Origin: a virus | Virus record (IMG/VR): IMGVR_UViG_3300031772_000061 | Coordinates: 1 to 45,602 of that record | Length of the DNA: 45,602 nt | Direction: 5' to 3' (one strand) | Shown here: positions 38,054 through 45,602 of the stretch, piece by piece | Position numbering within the stretch: position 1 is the first letter of the stretch | Layout: every line of letters begins with the position of its first letter | Notes under the pieces: model-generated | What the model saw: the letters and a program-made list of their open reading frames with translations, nothing else | The model's database searches: none | Told to the model about the DNA's origin: nothing | Translations under genes and position numbers: made by a program

Positions 38054-41000
38054 ATGTTAATCGAAGATATAAACTCAAATTCAGTAAAGGCTATTACAAA
38101 AGAAAGTCTATATGCTTTAAGAGTTCGATTACAGCATCTTTATAAGCGATACCTAGATATAGAGAAATCAGACTCTTTGGTCACGATTGATTGGGATAAT
38201 CTCGATAATATTCAAAGGATGTTAGATAGTGAGATGTCCAGTCGTGGATTATTTATCTCAGTATTGCCAATAGTGAAAAGTGATAAATGGAATCTCTGTA
38301 AACCGTACTATCGCATATTTTCAGTTGATGACTTAAGGAACACACCACTATTCAACAAAGCTGACAAAGTAATCGTAGATACAAAATTTGATGGGTGTCG
38401 GACTAAGATACTAATCGAGAATAGAATTAGGATAATAACCGATCCAGCGGACACTGAAACACCAGATAAGACATCACGATTACCGATCTTGGTAACCGAA
38501 TTCAAGTCAATGAATATCCTAGAAAATACGGAGTTCGATGGTGAACTCGTTATGATACAGGGCAACGAGTGTCTACATAGAACCGCGGTAAATGCGTTAA
38601 TCAATGGTAAATTTGATCCCACAGATTTTACCAAATTAGCGCATTTATATATCTTTGATATACTTATGGATAGTGGAAAGAATACAAGAGCATTTCCATT
38701 GAAAGAGCGAATTGAGTTACTATCCAAGTTTAAGGATACCGAACATATACATTTCGATAAGCCATCAACATTTCTAGGCAAGCCATCATTATCTTACGTA
38801 ACTAACAGCGCAGATATACCAAAAGTAATCACCAAGTTAATGAATCAATCCAAAAGTGGTAACAACTTTCCAAAGTTTATTGCTGAGGGCGTTATGGTAA
38901 AACTTTTGGATGCGCCGTACCAAACACCTGAAAATCATGGTTGGTTAAAGTGGAAAGAAAAATTTGAATTAGATGCCTTAGTTGTGGGTAAACGCGAAAC
39001 TAAAACTTCCGGAACGTTTAATTATGATTTGGCTGTTGGCCCAATATCAAAAGAGTGGGCTGATGCCATATCTGAAAAAGATAAAAACTTTGTTACTGAG
39101 TATAATGGTGAATATTATAATCTAGTTGGAAAGTCAGACTCCACTAATCAGAAAGTTTCTATTGGTGAAATTCTTAGAGTTGCTTCGGAAGATGTAAATA
39201 TGTATGAGACGGATAATCCACAATTTCAGTATTATGGGTGTTACGTTTCCATAGTATTGCAAACGGTACCAGAAAAGAGTCATTCAGATGATATGGTTGT
39301 GTTAGAGAGATTATCCGAGATGACACCCAAGCGGAAGAGTTTTACAAAGGGTATTACAGATGACGTAAGAGAATCTATTAGAAATGGTTCTATACCGAAG
39401 GAGATATACGATAAATGGGCAAAGCCAAACGAACCTTTACCAAAAGAGTTTTATCCCGATTATCGAGAAGGCGATGGGTTTTTACAAAGTCATATTCGTG
39501 GAATTTTAGACGAGGAAATGAATGATTACAAGTCAGGAACGAGAGAGTTATGGGAAATATTCGTTAGTCATTCAATACATTTAGATTTACGAATAGACTT
39601 TGGGTTTCCAATTTTGATACAGTTTGTATTCACGGATAATGATGTGGATTCCTTAATTAGATTTCTAACAGGGGCAACAGTTACAAATATAGCAGGGAAG
39701 TCAGCAATAGCACATTCTATGATGGTAGTTAAACCAAGTGCAGAAGAACCGCAAGAAACGCTAAAGAAAAATATGGATGAGAGTGCAAGTGGTGCTATTG
39801 ATGTTGATGGTGCAAAAGCTCTGGAAAAGATACAGATTCTCAGTAGCTCGTACTTTATAGAGAAAGGTGGAATTGGTGCTACACCATATACAAACTCATG
39901 GATGGGTACAATATGGACAGGTCATATTAAGGCTGGTTGTCAACGTTGTATGATTGGTGATACTAAAATGATTTGCAGAGATGATAGAGGATTTATTTAT
40001 AGAAGAGAAGTTAGTCAAATAGTGGATAGAAAAGAAAATGTAGAGATACTAACTCCATCTGGCTTTGTAAAAATTAAAAATTATATTAAGATACCAGCAG
40101 AAAATATTTTATCAATTAAACTTTTTAATGGGTCGGTAATTCATTGTGATCCCAATCATCCTAGTTTGGTTTATAGAGATGGAAATCTCACTAAAATTCC
40201 GGCATTAAATATTAACGTTGGTGATGAAATACCTATAGATTCAAAAGGATATGATGGTATTGGTGGGTCATATGAACTTGGAAGATTTATAGGTTTATTC
40301 TTGGCAGAAGGGACATTAATACAAGGCAGAAATGAAGGATTAAGTTTTTCATTACATATCAGTGAGGACAAATTATCAAATTTTATTTCAGATTTTGCTA
40401 CTAGATGGGCTTCTAATGTATCTATTACAAAGCATTCTACCTCAAATTCAATGACAATATTCGCTACTCAGGCAGGCAGTTTAGTTGGACTTATTAAACA
40501 ATTTGTTAAGGAAAATAAATCATTAAGAAATTGCGTATTTGGACTATCGAGAGAATGTAGAAAAGGTATAATTAACGGATTTGAGGAAGGAGATGGCGAT
40601 CATTCCGCTGATTTATTTGGAAAATCTTATATATCAATAACTCAGGGAACTCCACATAAAAAATTAATAGAAGATATTCAACATTTACTTTTTAGTATTG
40701 GAGAAATAGCATCAATTAATTCATGGAAAAGTCAATATAAAAAAGGTGGAGATAAAGTTTATTGGATTCATAGAGTTTCCTATAATTTTGGAAATAATAA
40801 AATGGGATCATGGACTATAATAGATCATAAGGGTGAAAAATATATCAAAGTAAAAGAAATTCGTATAAATGATTCCTCTATATTAGAAAGTGGAATAGCA
40901 AACTTATATGATATTGAATTGGAATCAGACCATAGAATTATACTGTCAAATGGAATTATTACATCAAATAGCGATCTTCATGAACTGTTTATGTTTCCAG

Positions 41001-41206
41001 ATAAGGAAACTAAGATACTTGATGGGCGCTTAGTTATCAAAGCATTAAAAGGACAGGATAATGCGCGATGGGAAGCATGGATGGCAATGCGTGATCCTAA
41101 ACCTATGGACCCGATATTACATCATTGCACTTCACATTATTATCCTATTAAAGCAGAGGAAGTCAAAGGATTTGGCAGAGAATCCTATAGTTACGGGGGA
41201 AAATAA
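38054..41206 (+). CDS. ATP-dependent ligase with phosphoesterase-like domain, interrupted by an intein
   Basis: 1050 aa; the spliced protein is 709 aa. Ligase motifs: K111-F-D-G-C-R (motif I with the adenylated Lys), L-Y-I-F-D-I-L near 198, E-F-D-G-E-L-V near 160, E-G-V-M-V-K near 278 (IV) and W-L-K-W-K near 297 (V), then an OB-like region. Residues about 480-631 plus 973-1050 resemble the LigD 3'-phosphoesterase domain (S-I-H-L-D-L-R near 507-513; Q-R|S-D-L-H-E-L-F after splicing). It would seal nicks and clean DNA ends. Location among head genes is unusual; a virion or packaging-linked repair role is inferred. Confidence 0.8.
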   Translation: MLIEDINSNSVKAITKESLYALRVRLQHLYKRYLDIEKSDSLVTIDWDNLDNIQRMLDSEMSSRGLFISVLPIVKSDKWNLCKPYYRIFSVDDLRNTPLFNKADKVIVDTKFDGCRTKILIENRIRIITDPADTETPDKTSRLPILVTEFKSMNILENTEFDGELVMIQGNECLHRTAVNALINGKFDPTDFTKLAHLYIFDILMDSGKNTRAFPLKERIELLSKFKDTEHIHFDKPSTFLGKPSLSYVTNSADIPKVITKLMNQSKSGNNFPKFIAEGVMVKLLDAPYQTPENHGWLKWKEKFELDALVVGKRETKTSGTFNYDLAVGPISKEWADAISEKDKNFVTEYNGEYYNLVGKSDSTNQKVSIGEILRVASEDVNMYETDNPQFQYYGCYVSIVLQTVPEKSHSDDMVVLERLSEMTPKRKSFTKGITDDVRESIRNGSIPKEIYDKWAKPNEPLPKEFYPDYREGDGFLQSHIRGILDEEMNDYKSGTRELWEIFVSHSIHLDLRIDFGFPILIQFVFTDNDVDSLIRFLTGATVTNIAGKSAIAHSMMVVKPSAEEPQETLKKNMDESASGAIDVDGAKALEKIQILSSSYFIEKGGIGATPYTNSWMGTIWTGHIKAGCQRCMIGDTKMICRDDRGFIYRREVSQIVDRKENVEILTPSGFVKIKNYIKIPAENILSIKLFNGSVIHCDPNHPSLVYRDGNLTKIPALNINVGDEIPIDSKGYDGIGGSYELGRFIGLFLAEGTLIQGRNEGLSFSLHISEDKLSNFISDFATRWASNVSITKHSTSNSMTIFATQAGSLVGLIKQFVKENKSLRNCVFGLSRECRKGIINGFEEGDGDHSADLFGKSYISITQGTPHKKLIEDIQHLLFSIGEIASINSWKSQYKKGGDKVYWIHRVSYNFGNNKMGSWTIIDHKGEKYIKVKEIRINDSSILESGIANLYDIELESDHRIILSNGIITSNSDLHELFMFPDKETKILDGRLVIKALKGQDNARWEAWMAMRDPKPMDPILHHCTSHYYPIKAEEVKGFGRESYSYGGK
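39947..40969 (+). other. Class 1 intein in the ligase-like protein, with LAGLIDADG endonuclease
   Basis: 341 aa, residues 632-972. It begins C-M-I-G-D-T (Cys 1), has block B H-C-D-P-N-H-P, and ends N-L-Y-D-I-E-L ... I-I-T-S-N before Ser 973. The residue before the final Asn is Ser instead of the usual His, seen in a minority of inteins. LAGLIDADG motifs: I-G-L-F-L-A-E-G-T-L and I-N-G-F-E-E-G-D-G-D. It interrupts the phosphoesterase-like part, just before its conserved D-L-H segment. Confidence 0.85.
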
Positions 41207-41208
41207 AT

Positions 41209-41439
41209 ATGTCCGATACAGAATGGGATAGTTGCAAGCGTGAGATATTAGATTTTATTAAAGATCAGAAGCTTCGTAATGATAAGTCAGATACTCAGAT
41301 GCTCTTATTATTGCAGGAAGTCGCGGTTATTAAAACTAAAGTTCTTGGATGGCAAATAATCTTTGGGTATGTATGGTCGCCATTTTGTGTGATTGCCACT
41401 GGATTAATAGTTTACGTTCTTACTCACGGAATAAATTAA
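41209..41439 (+). CDS. Small single-pass membrane protein
   Basis: 76 aa with GGGGGAAAAT upstream. A charged helical N-terminus (K-R-E-I-L-D-F-I-K-D-Q-K) and a coiled-coil-like middle precede one membrane segment (C-V-I-A-T-G-L-I-V-Y-V-L), with a short tail. Resembles XhlA-type or holin-accessory proteins in shape. Placement between ligase and protease genes is odd for a lysis gene. Confidence 0.6.
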   Translation: MSDTEWDSCKREILDFIKDQKLRNDKSDTQMLLLLQEVAVIKTKVLGWQIIFGYVWSPFCVIATGLIVYVLTHGIN

Positions 41440-41440
41440 A

Positions 41441-42589
41441 ATGGAACTAACAACGGAAAACACATCTTCTGATGCTAATGGAAAGGAACAGTATAAAGCT
41501 TTTGATATTCAGAAAAAGACTCAGGAAGCAGAGATTGCTCAATTAAACTTAGATAATCTGCCTGAATTCGTCTGGATTCCCGATTTTATTTCATTAGCAG
41601 GTTCGGTAGTGTATAATACTATACGAAAACCAAATGATTTAGATGTCATAGTGCGCAGTGATGAGAGCAATAGTAAATTCACTATCGAGTTAGATAAGTC
41701 ACTGCGTTTGAAGATAGATAGAATATTATTGGATCGTGTTGGATCACCGTCTGATAATTGGAGTACCGTTGATTGGATTGGTAATACTTACGGGCCGAAT
41801 TGGAAATATTTAAGTTTATATGATTTAGTATTACGACCAAAGAAGCCTGAAATACATAAATTAGATGAACCAGAGTTTGAAGCTGAATTCTATAAGTCTG
41901 CTGAAGATAGCAAACAGATAATAGATGATAAACTCAAACATCCTGAAAGACACAAAACCGCATTATTATCAGATTTACGGTATATGGGTAATACTGGATT
42001 TCCATTATTACAGTCAAGGAAGCCGTGGGGAACGTGGTCAAAACTTGGGCTTTTGCAATATTTCGCTAAAATAGTCGATGCACTTCGTAGTATTGACATT
42101 GAATTAGTTGCACCTTTAATTGGTGATGATAAATACAAGACATCATATTGGGAATGTTATCGCCAAGCAAGAAAATATCTAAAAAAACCAGAGATTATAG
42201 CAATAGAGAAACCGATAGCAAAAGACTTAAAGTTTTCAATCACAAAAGAAGATGAGCGGATTGTTACGAGTGTAGTATATCCGGTTGATGAAGAAGATAG
42301 TCAGGGGGATTTTACTGATGCTATTGAGATACGGAAAGCAGCAATCGGATTTATGGAAAACTCTAAACGTATCAAAGTTTATCATGAAGGTCAGTCCATA
42401 GCTGTAAATATCATTGAAACGTATCTATCACCTGTTGACTGGACGATGACTGATACTCATGGTAATACACAGTTTATTAAAAAGGGTTCTTGGGTAATGA
42501 GTCTTAGAATATTAGATGATTATCGTTGGAAGCAAATTAAGGATGGAACATTAACAGGGTTCTCTATTGGTGGTACGGCGCAGGTATAA
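41441..42589 (+). CDS. Nucleotidyltransferase fused to XkdF-like prohead protease
   Basis: 382 aa. Residues about 45-140 look like a polymerase-beta-type nucleotidyltransferase: S-L-A-G-S-V-V-Y-N with G54-S55, then N-D-L-D-V-I-V (D66, D68) and a possible third Asp in K-I-D-R. A middle part (about 150-250) has D-L-R-Y-M-G-N-T and Y-F-A-K-I-V-D-A-L. Residues about 262-382 match XkdF-type phage serine proteases: D-S-Q-G-D-F-T-D near 286-293, V-Y-H-E-G with His 315, I-E-T-Y-L-S-P-V-D-W and T-G-F-S-I-G-G at the end. The protease matures the head and may release the N-terminal part. Confidence 0.8.
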   Translation: MELTTENTSSDANGKEQYKAFDIQKKTQEAEIAQLNLDNLPEFVWIPDFISLAGSVVYNTIRKPNDLDVIVRSDESNSKFTIELDKSLRLKIDRILLDRVGSPSDNWSTVDWIGNTYGPNWKYLSLYDLVLRPKKPEIHKLDEPEFEAEFYKSAEDSKQIIDDKLKHPERHKTALLSDLRYMGNTGFPLLQSRKPWGTWSKLGLLQYFAKIVDALRSIDIELVAPLIGDDKYKTSYWECYRQARKYLKKPEIIAIEKPIAKDLKFSITKEDERIVTSVVYPVDEEDSQGDFTDAIEIRKAAIGFMENSKRIKVYHEGQSIAVNIIETYLSPVDWTMTDTHGNTQFIKKGSWVMSLRILDDYRWKQIKDGTLTGFSIGGTAQV

Positions 42590-42624
42590 AAATTTGTAAT
42601 CCAAAATTAAAGGAGAAAAAAAAC

Positions 42625-42813
42625 ATGACGCAAAGAAGTGAAGATTTACTTGGGAAGGTAGTACGAATAGAAACAGAGCAAGATGTTATCATTGCTACTT
42701 GGTATGGTTATGATGAAAGAGGCTGTTGGTTATTAATTGGTATTGATAAATCACAGGTTGACTGGAAAGACATAAAGAAAATGAGTGACTTTTCACCAAA
42801 AAATAATTCTTGA
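42625..42813 (+). CDS. Small hypothetical protein
   Basis: 62 aa with a strong AAAGGAG. Beta-rich, about five short strands (V-V-R-I-E-T; V-I-I-A-T-W-Y-G; C-W-L-L-I-G-I) suggesting a small barrel. No family recognised. Confidence 0.6.
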   Translation: MTQRSEDLLGKVVRIETEQDVIIATWYGYDERGCWLLIGIDKSQVDWKDIKKMSDFSPKNNS

Positions 42814-42838
42814 CATGAAGAATAAAATCTGATATTGT
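42810..42838 (+). promoter_or_regulatory. Promoter before the scaffold/capsid genes
   Basis: TTGACA (42810-42815), 17 bp, TATTGT (42833-42838). It would boost scaffold and capsid expression. Confidence 0.6.
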
Positions 42839-42880
42839 AATAATGAAACAGAAGTTAGAATTATATAAATTGAAATTTTA

Positions 42881-42928
42881 ATGTCTAAGCTCGTGAGATA
42901 AATTGCATTAGTTCGGGCATTTTTTTTT
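42881..42928 (+). terminator. Terminator-like hairpin with T9
   Basis: ATGTCTAAGCTCGTG can pair with CATTAGTTCGGGCAT, using several G-U pairs, followed by a T run. Lying just downstream of the promoter at 42810 it could act as an attenuator of the capsid genes. Confidence 0.6.
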
Positions 42929-42947
42929 GCCAGTAGGGTGATGTGGA

Positions 42948-43775
42948 ATGAAATTTGAGAAGGCAAGATTGTTGAAAAAGATTGAGGTAGATGAGATTTC
43001 TTTAGTAGAACGCCCAGCTACCCGTAGAAAATTCTTGGTTATCAAGGAGGATAATACAGTGAAAGAATTAATCGAGTTACTTAAAGAGTTCGTACCAGAA
43101 TCGGAGGACGCAGATTATGATGTTATCGAAAAAGCTGATATGAAACCAGCTACGTTAAAGGCAATAAAAGGAGCATTATCAATCTTACTGGCATATAAGT
43201 CTGATATGCCTAGCGATCTAATATCTGCTATCGGAGTTTTGGCAAAACATGCAATTGGATCCCCGTATCCTCGACCATATAAAAAGTCAGAAGAGACGTT
43301 AGAAGAACTCGTGGCACAGATAGAAAAATCTGGACGCAGACTTTCTGCTGATATGGTTGATAAACTAAGAGAAATCACAACTTCTTTAAACTCATTAATC
43401 CCAAAAGATGATCAGGAAACAGAAGAAAAGAAAGTTGCGGAAAAAGATAAAGTGAAAAAAGACGATTCGCAAGTATCAGACATTCAGAAAATTGTAGATT
43501 CCATTAAGACAGATTTTCAAGGTGAGTTTACCAAATTAGGTGAGAGGTTACTTACATTGGAAAAAGGGGATAAGGATTCAAAACAGTTAAAACAGGATAA
43601 ACTCAAAAAAACTAAGAAATCGGATGATTCTGATCTCTATCCAACTGCAACTGAAGCGTGGTTTGGTAAATCTGAGGTCTCAGATGATGACTCCAATGAA
43701 GATGAGTCTGATGATGACTCTAATGATGATTCTGATACCGGGGATAAGAAAAATAAAATAGAAAAAGAACCATAA
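42948..43775 (+). CDS. Scaffold-like protein
   Basis: 275 aa. The start has E-V-D-E-I-S-L-V-E-R-P-A-T-R-R-K-F near residues 14-30, the V-S-L-V-x-x-P-A-x-x motif usually found at XkdF/scaffold junctions. The middle is helical and charged. The C-terminal 50 residues are Asp/Ser/Lys-rich and disordered (D-D-D-S-N-E-D-E-S-D). Highly charged helical proteins before the capsid gene usually act as scaffolds and are removed by the protease. Confidence 0.7.
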   Translation: MKFEKARLLKKIEVDEISLVERPATRRKFLVIKEDNTVKELIELLKEFVPESEDADYDVIEKADMKPATLKAIKGALSILLAYKSDMPSDLISAIGVLAKHAIGSPYPRPYKKSEETLEELVAQIEKSGRRLSADMVDKLREITTSLNSLIPKDDQETEEKKVAEKDKVKKDDSQVSDIQKIVDSIKTDFQGEFTKLGERLLTLEKGDKDSKQLKQDKLKKTKKSDDSDLYPTATEAWFGKSEVSDDDSNEDESDDDSNDDSDTGDKKNKIEKEP

Positions 43776-43814
43776 AAAACTGAAACTTAGAATTTAGATT
43801 CGCAGTTTTTTTTT
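43775..43814 (+). terminator. Terminator between scaffold and capsid genes
   Basis: AAAAACTG pairs with CAGTTTTT around an AT-rich loop, followed by a T run. It may partially limit read-through; the capsid gene has a good ribosome site right after. Confidence 0.65.
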
Positions 43815-43833
43815 CTAGGAGATAAATTAAAAA

Positions 43834-44976
43834 ATGAGAAACAAAGATATTCTAAGACAAGCTACTATTAATAAAACGTCGTTCATGAAGATGGATTCCT
43901 TTACTGCGATTACATTAGCGGCAGAGGAAGCTGATAAATTCTATGATACACTCATAGATCAGTCAGTATTGAAGAATGTGGCTAGAGTAGTTAAACATAA
44001 AGGGTCTGAGAAGAATATCCGTGCCATCGGATTTGGTACTGATGATTTTCTCTATCCATCAGCACAATTCTCTCAGTCTACAATCAAGGGTGGATCAACA
44101 AAGAAGTTTACAAATGATCTTATTACTCTTACTACAGTTGAACTTAAAGGTGCATTAAAGGTATCTGATTCTGATTTAGAAGATGGTATTGAAGGTACTG
44201 CATTTACACAGCACTTGATGAGTTTGGTAGCTAAACGAATGGCTAATCAGTTAGAGGCTTTTTATTGGTCAGCCGAGTCACAGGCGCTATCCCATAACAT
44301 CTCAGCATATGCAAATGATGATATTCGTTCGTTACTCGATGGTTGGAGATATAGGATTGATAACTCTCAATCTGGAGAGTATTATGAGAATGATGTTACA
44401 GGTTCAGCAGTCATACTTGATGCCTCAAATGTCGTTACTGCAAAAAAGGCAAGTTATACCATTGCGACAACAAAGTACATTGCTGAAGAGGCTTCTGGCG
44501 CACCTTATGACATTGAATTCAAGTACGGAAAATTGCTCGATTGGATACCAACTGAGTATGCCAATCTCTTACCACAGTTTAAGTTCTTCAATCATCCGAT
44601 AGTAACCAATAAGTATTTCGAGTTCTTAGAGAAGCGCGCTGCTACTGGAACTGATACGATTACATCAGGTGCACTGAAAAGAGAGTTTAGAGGTACTCCA
44701 ATAGTAGATACGCCATTAATGCCACTATGTTATGAGGTATATTCTGCGGGACAACATGAGAACTATGATAGTACGGTAGCGATCACAGCGGGACTGACAG
44801 ACGTACTTTTGACAATACCAAATAACTTGATAGTAAATTTCCAGAGAGAAATTAAGATCGAACCCGAGAGATCAGCTTTCGATAGTGCAACTTATTTTGT
44901 GTATACGATCAGGACAGGTTGTGCAATCGAGGATATACACAAATGTATAATGCTAAAGCGACTTGAGGTAGCTTAG
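43834..44976 (+). CDS. Major capsid protein (HK97 fold)
   Basis: 380 aa with AGGAG upstream. Follows protease and scaffold genes. N-terminal helical part (T-L-A-A-E-E-A-D-K-F-Y-D-T-L-I-D-Q-S-V-L-K near 27-47), an E-loop-like region around 65-95, then F-T-N-D-L-I-T-L-T-T-V-E-L-K-G-A-L-K-V-S-D near 92-112 and a spine-helix region (A-K-R-M-A-N-Q-L-E-A-F-Y-W) near 135-147. Residues about 155-220 may be an inserted domain. Size and order are typical for capsid subunits of this group. Confidence 0.85.
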   Translation: MRNKDILRQATINKTSFMKMDSFTAITLAAEEADKFYDTLIDQSVLKNVARVVKHKGSEKNIRAIGFGTDDFLYPSAQFSQSTIKGGSTKKFTNDLITLTTVELKGALKVSDSDLEDGIEGTAFTQHLMSLVAKRMANQLEAFYWSAESQALSHNISAYANDDIRSLLDGWRYRIDNSQSGEYYENDVTGSAVILDASNVVTAKKASYTIATTKYIAEEASGAPYDIEFKYGKLLDWIPTEYANLLPQFKFFNHPIVTNKYFEFLEKRAATGTDTITSGALKREFRGTPIVDTPLMPLCYEVYSAGQHENYDSTVAITAGLTDVLLTIPNNLIVNFQREIKIEPERSAFDSATYFVYTIRTGCAIEDIHKCIMLKRLEVA

Positions 44977-45006
44977 AAAGTAGAAATTATAAGAAAGGAA
45001 TTAAAA

Positions 45007-45291
45007 ATGGGTGCTCCTGATTTTGAAATGTTTACATATACTGTTATTAATAATGGTAGAGCAATTAGAGTTCCAATGAGACAAGACGATGGCTCTATAC
45101 TTCGAGTGATGGTAGGCACTGGAAAAGAGATTGCTGTTTCAAATCAAGAACAGTACAAGTCTCTCAGTAGGTTTCCAAGAGTCGACTTATGTGAGCATGA
45201 TAAGATGATAGAAGTACCCAAGTTTATCCCTAATCCGATACAAGAAATAAAGAAAATGGTCGGGAGACCAAAGAAGAAAAGAGGTAAATAA
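45007..45291 (+). CDS. Small head-associated hypothetical protein
   Basis: 94 aa with AGAAAGGA upstream. Beta-rich first half (Y-T-V-I-N-N-G-R-A-I-R-V-P-M-R) and a basic tail (G-R-P-K-K-K-R-G-K) that may bind DNA. Lies between capsid and decoration-like genes. Confidence 0.6.
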   Translation: MGAPDFEMFTYTVINNGRAIRVPMRQDDGSILRVMVGTGKEIAVSNQEQYKSLSRFPRVDLCEHDKMIEVPKFIPNPIQEIKKMVGRPKKKRGK

Positions 45292-45293
45292 AA

Positions 45294-45602
45294 ATGGGAC
45301 GTTCAATTGATTTAAGTGCTTTGGATCCAAAAATCATGTCAGTTCTTGGCGCCGAATTATATAATGCCTTTAAGTATGGTATCGAGAATGATATGATTTA
45401 TGGTAAATTACTAGACAATGGTGTCGAACAGGATCTTGAAGAAGTAAGTGCTACCCAATATTATGAGATCGGTACGAGACGAGTTACTAAAGATGGTCGA
45501 GTATACAGGTATAGTAAATCAAGCGGAATTTGTCGGTCAGGACGCGGTAATAAGTTTATGTATAAGATTTCTGATGGTATAGATTGGCAACTTCTTAATG
45601 CT
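45294..45602 (+). CDS. Head accessory (decoration-like) protein, 5' part of the gene crossing the junction
   Basis: ATG 45294 with AGAGGT upstream. Reads M-G-R-S-I-D-L-S-A-L-D-P-K-I-M-S then E-V-S-A-T-Q-Y-Y-E-I-G-T-R. It runs off the window within the repeated 127 bp; the remainder is the frame from base 2 to 688. Confidence 0.8.
   Translation, partial: MGRSIDLSALDPKIMSVLGAELYNAFKYGIENDMIYGKLLDNGVEQDLEEVSATQYYEIGTRRVTKDGRVYRYSKSSGICRSGRGNKFMYKISDGIDWQLLNA
45476..45602. repeat. Terminal direct repeat, right copy
   Basis: Identical to 1-127; see the left copy. Confidence 0.95.

Noticed and set aside
38308-38781. 157-aa minus-strand frame
   Set aside because: It lies opposite the ligase motifs, has no ribosome site and low-complexity Ser/Ile composition; a shadow of the + strand gene.

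Overview
The window is a complete, circularly closed genome of a tailed bacteriophage. The first 127 bases recur exactly as the last 127 (1-127 = 45476-45602), so the unit genome is about 45,475 bp and one gene runs across the junction (289 aa when joined). Base composition is low in G+C, genes are tightly packed, many have AGGAGG-type ribosome sites with ATG/GTG/TTG starts and ATGA or TAATG stop/start overlaps, and promoters are sigma70-like (TTGACA-17-TATAAT). A lipoprotein signal also points to a bacterial host. The host cannot be named from the sequence; the repeated H-D-H-x-Q-Y and G-I-G-T-T-x-P tail motifs are common in phages known from environmental metagenomes. No integrase, DNA polymerase, tape measure or endolysin is recognisable.

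Layout. (1) 33.7-45.6 kb continuing through 1-10.4 kb, + strand: the late block. It holds small and large terminase, portal, a 1050-aa ligase/phosphoesterase-like protein, a small membrane protein, a nucleotidyltransferase fused to an XkdF-like prohead protease, a scaffold-like protein, the major capsid protein and head accessory proteins. It continues with connector, head closure, tail terminator-like and tail/fibre proteins, and ends with an HNH endonuclease. The large terminase and the ligase-like protein are each interrupted by a LAGLIDADG intein. (2) 11.1-13.4 kb, - strand: recombination block (ERF annealing protein, Cas4/RecB-like nuclease). (3) 13.6-17.9 kb: tiny + strand genes, a MazG-like protein and two - strand winged-helix proteins, dotted with a family of palindromic repeats. 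(4) 18.9-21.2 kb, - strand: operon of small proteins that includes a lipoprotein and a membrane-anchored protein sharing a Cys/His motif. (5) 21.2-25.2 kb: low coding density, with a long nested hairpin, 36-bp tandem repeats, a structured leader, a broken PP-loop gene, a radical SAM gene and an IS200/IS605-like non-autonomous element. (6) 25.2-26.2 kb: a SLOG-domain protein. (7) 26.3-33.5 kb, - strand: replication block (RusA-like resolvase, cytosine methyltransferase-like, DnaB helicase, winged-helix replication initiator, double-HTH regulator).

How it fits together: a divergent promoter region at 33.54-33.73 kb feeds the leftward replication genes and the rightward packaging/head genes. The most unusual parts are (a) a ligase, phosphoesterase-like domain and nucleotidyltransferase built into the head-assembly operon, the last fused to the maturation protease; (b) an intein in the terminase P-loop with the Trp/Cys/Thr signature of class 3 inteins; (c) dispersed palindromic repeats that enter small reading frames; and (d) IS605-like ends, one of which resembles a TnpB guide-RNA scaffold without a tnpB gene.
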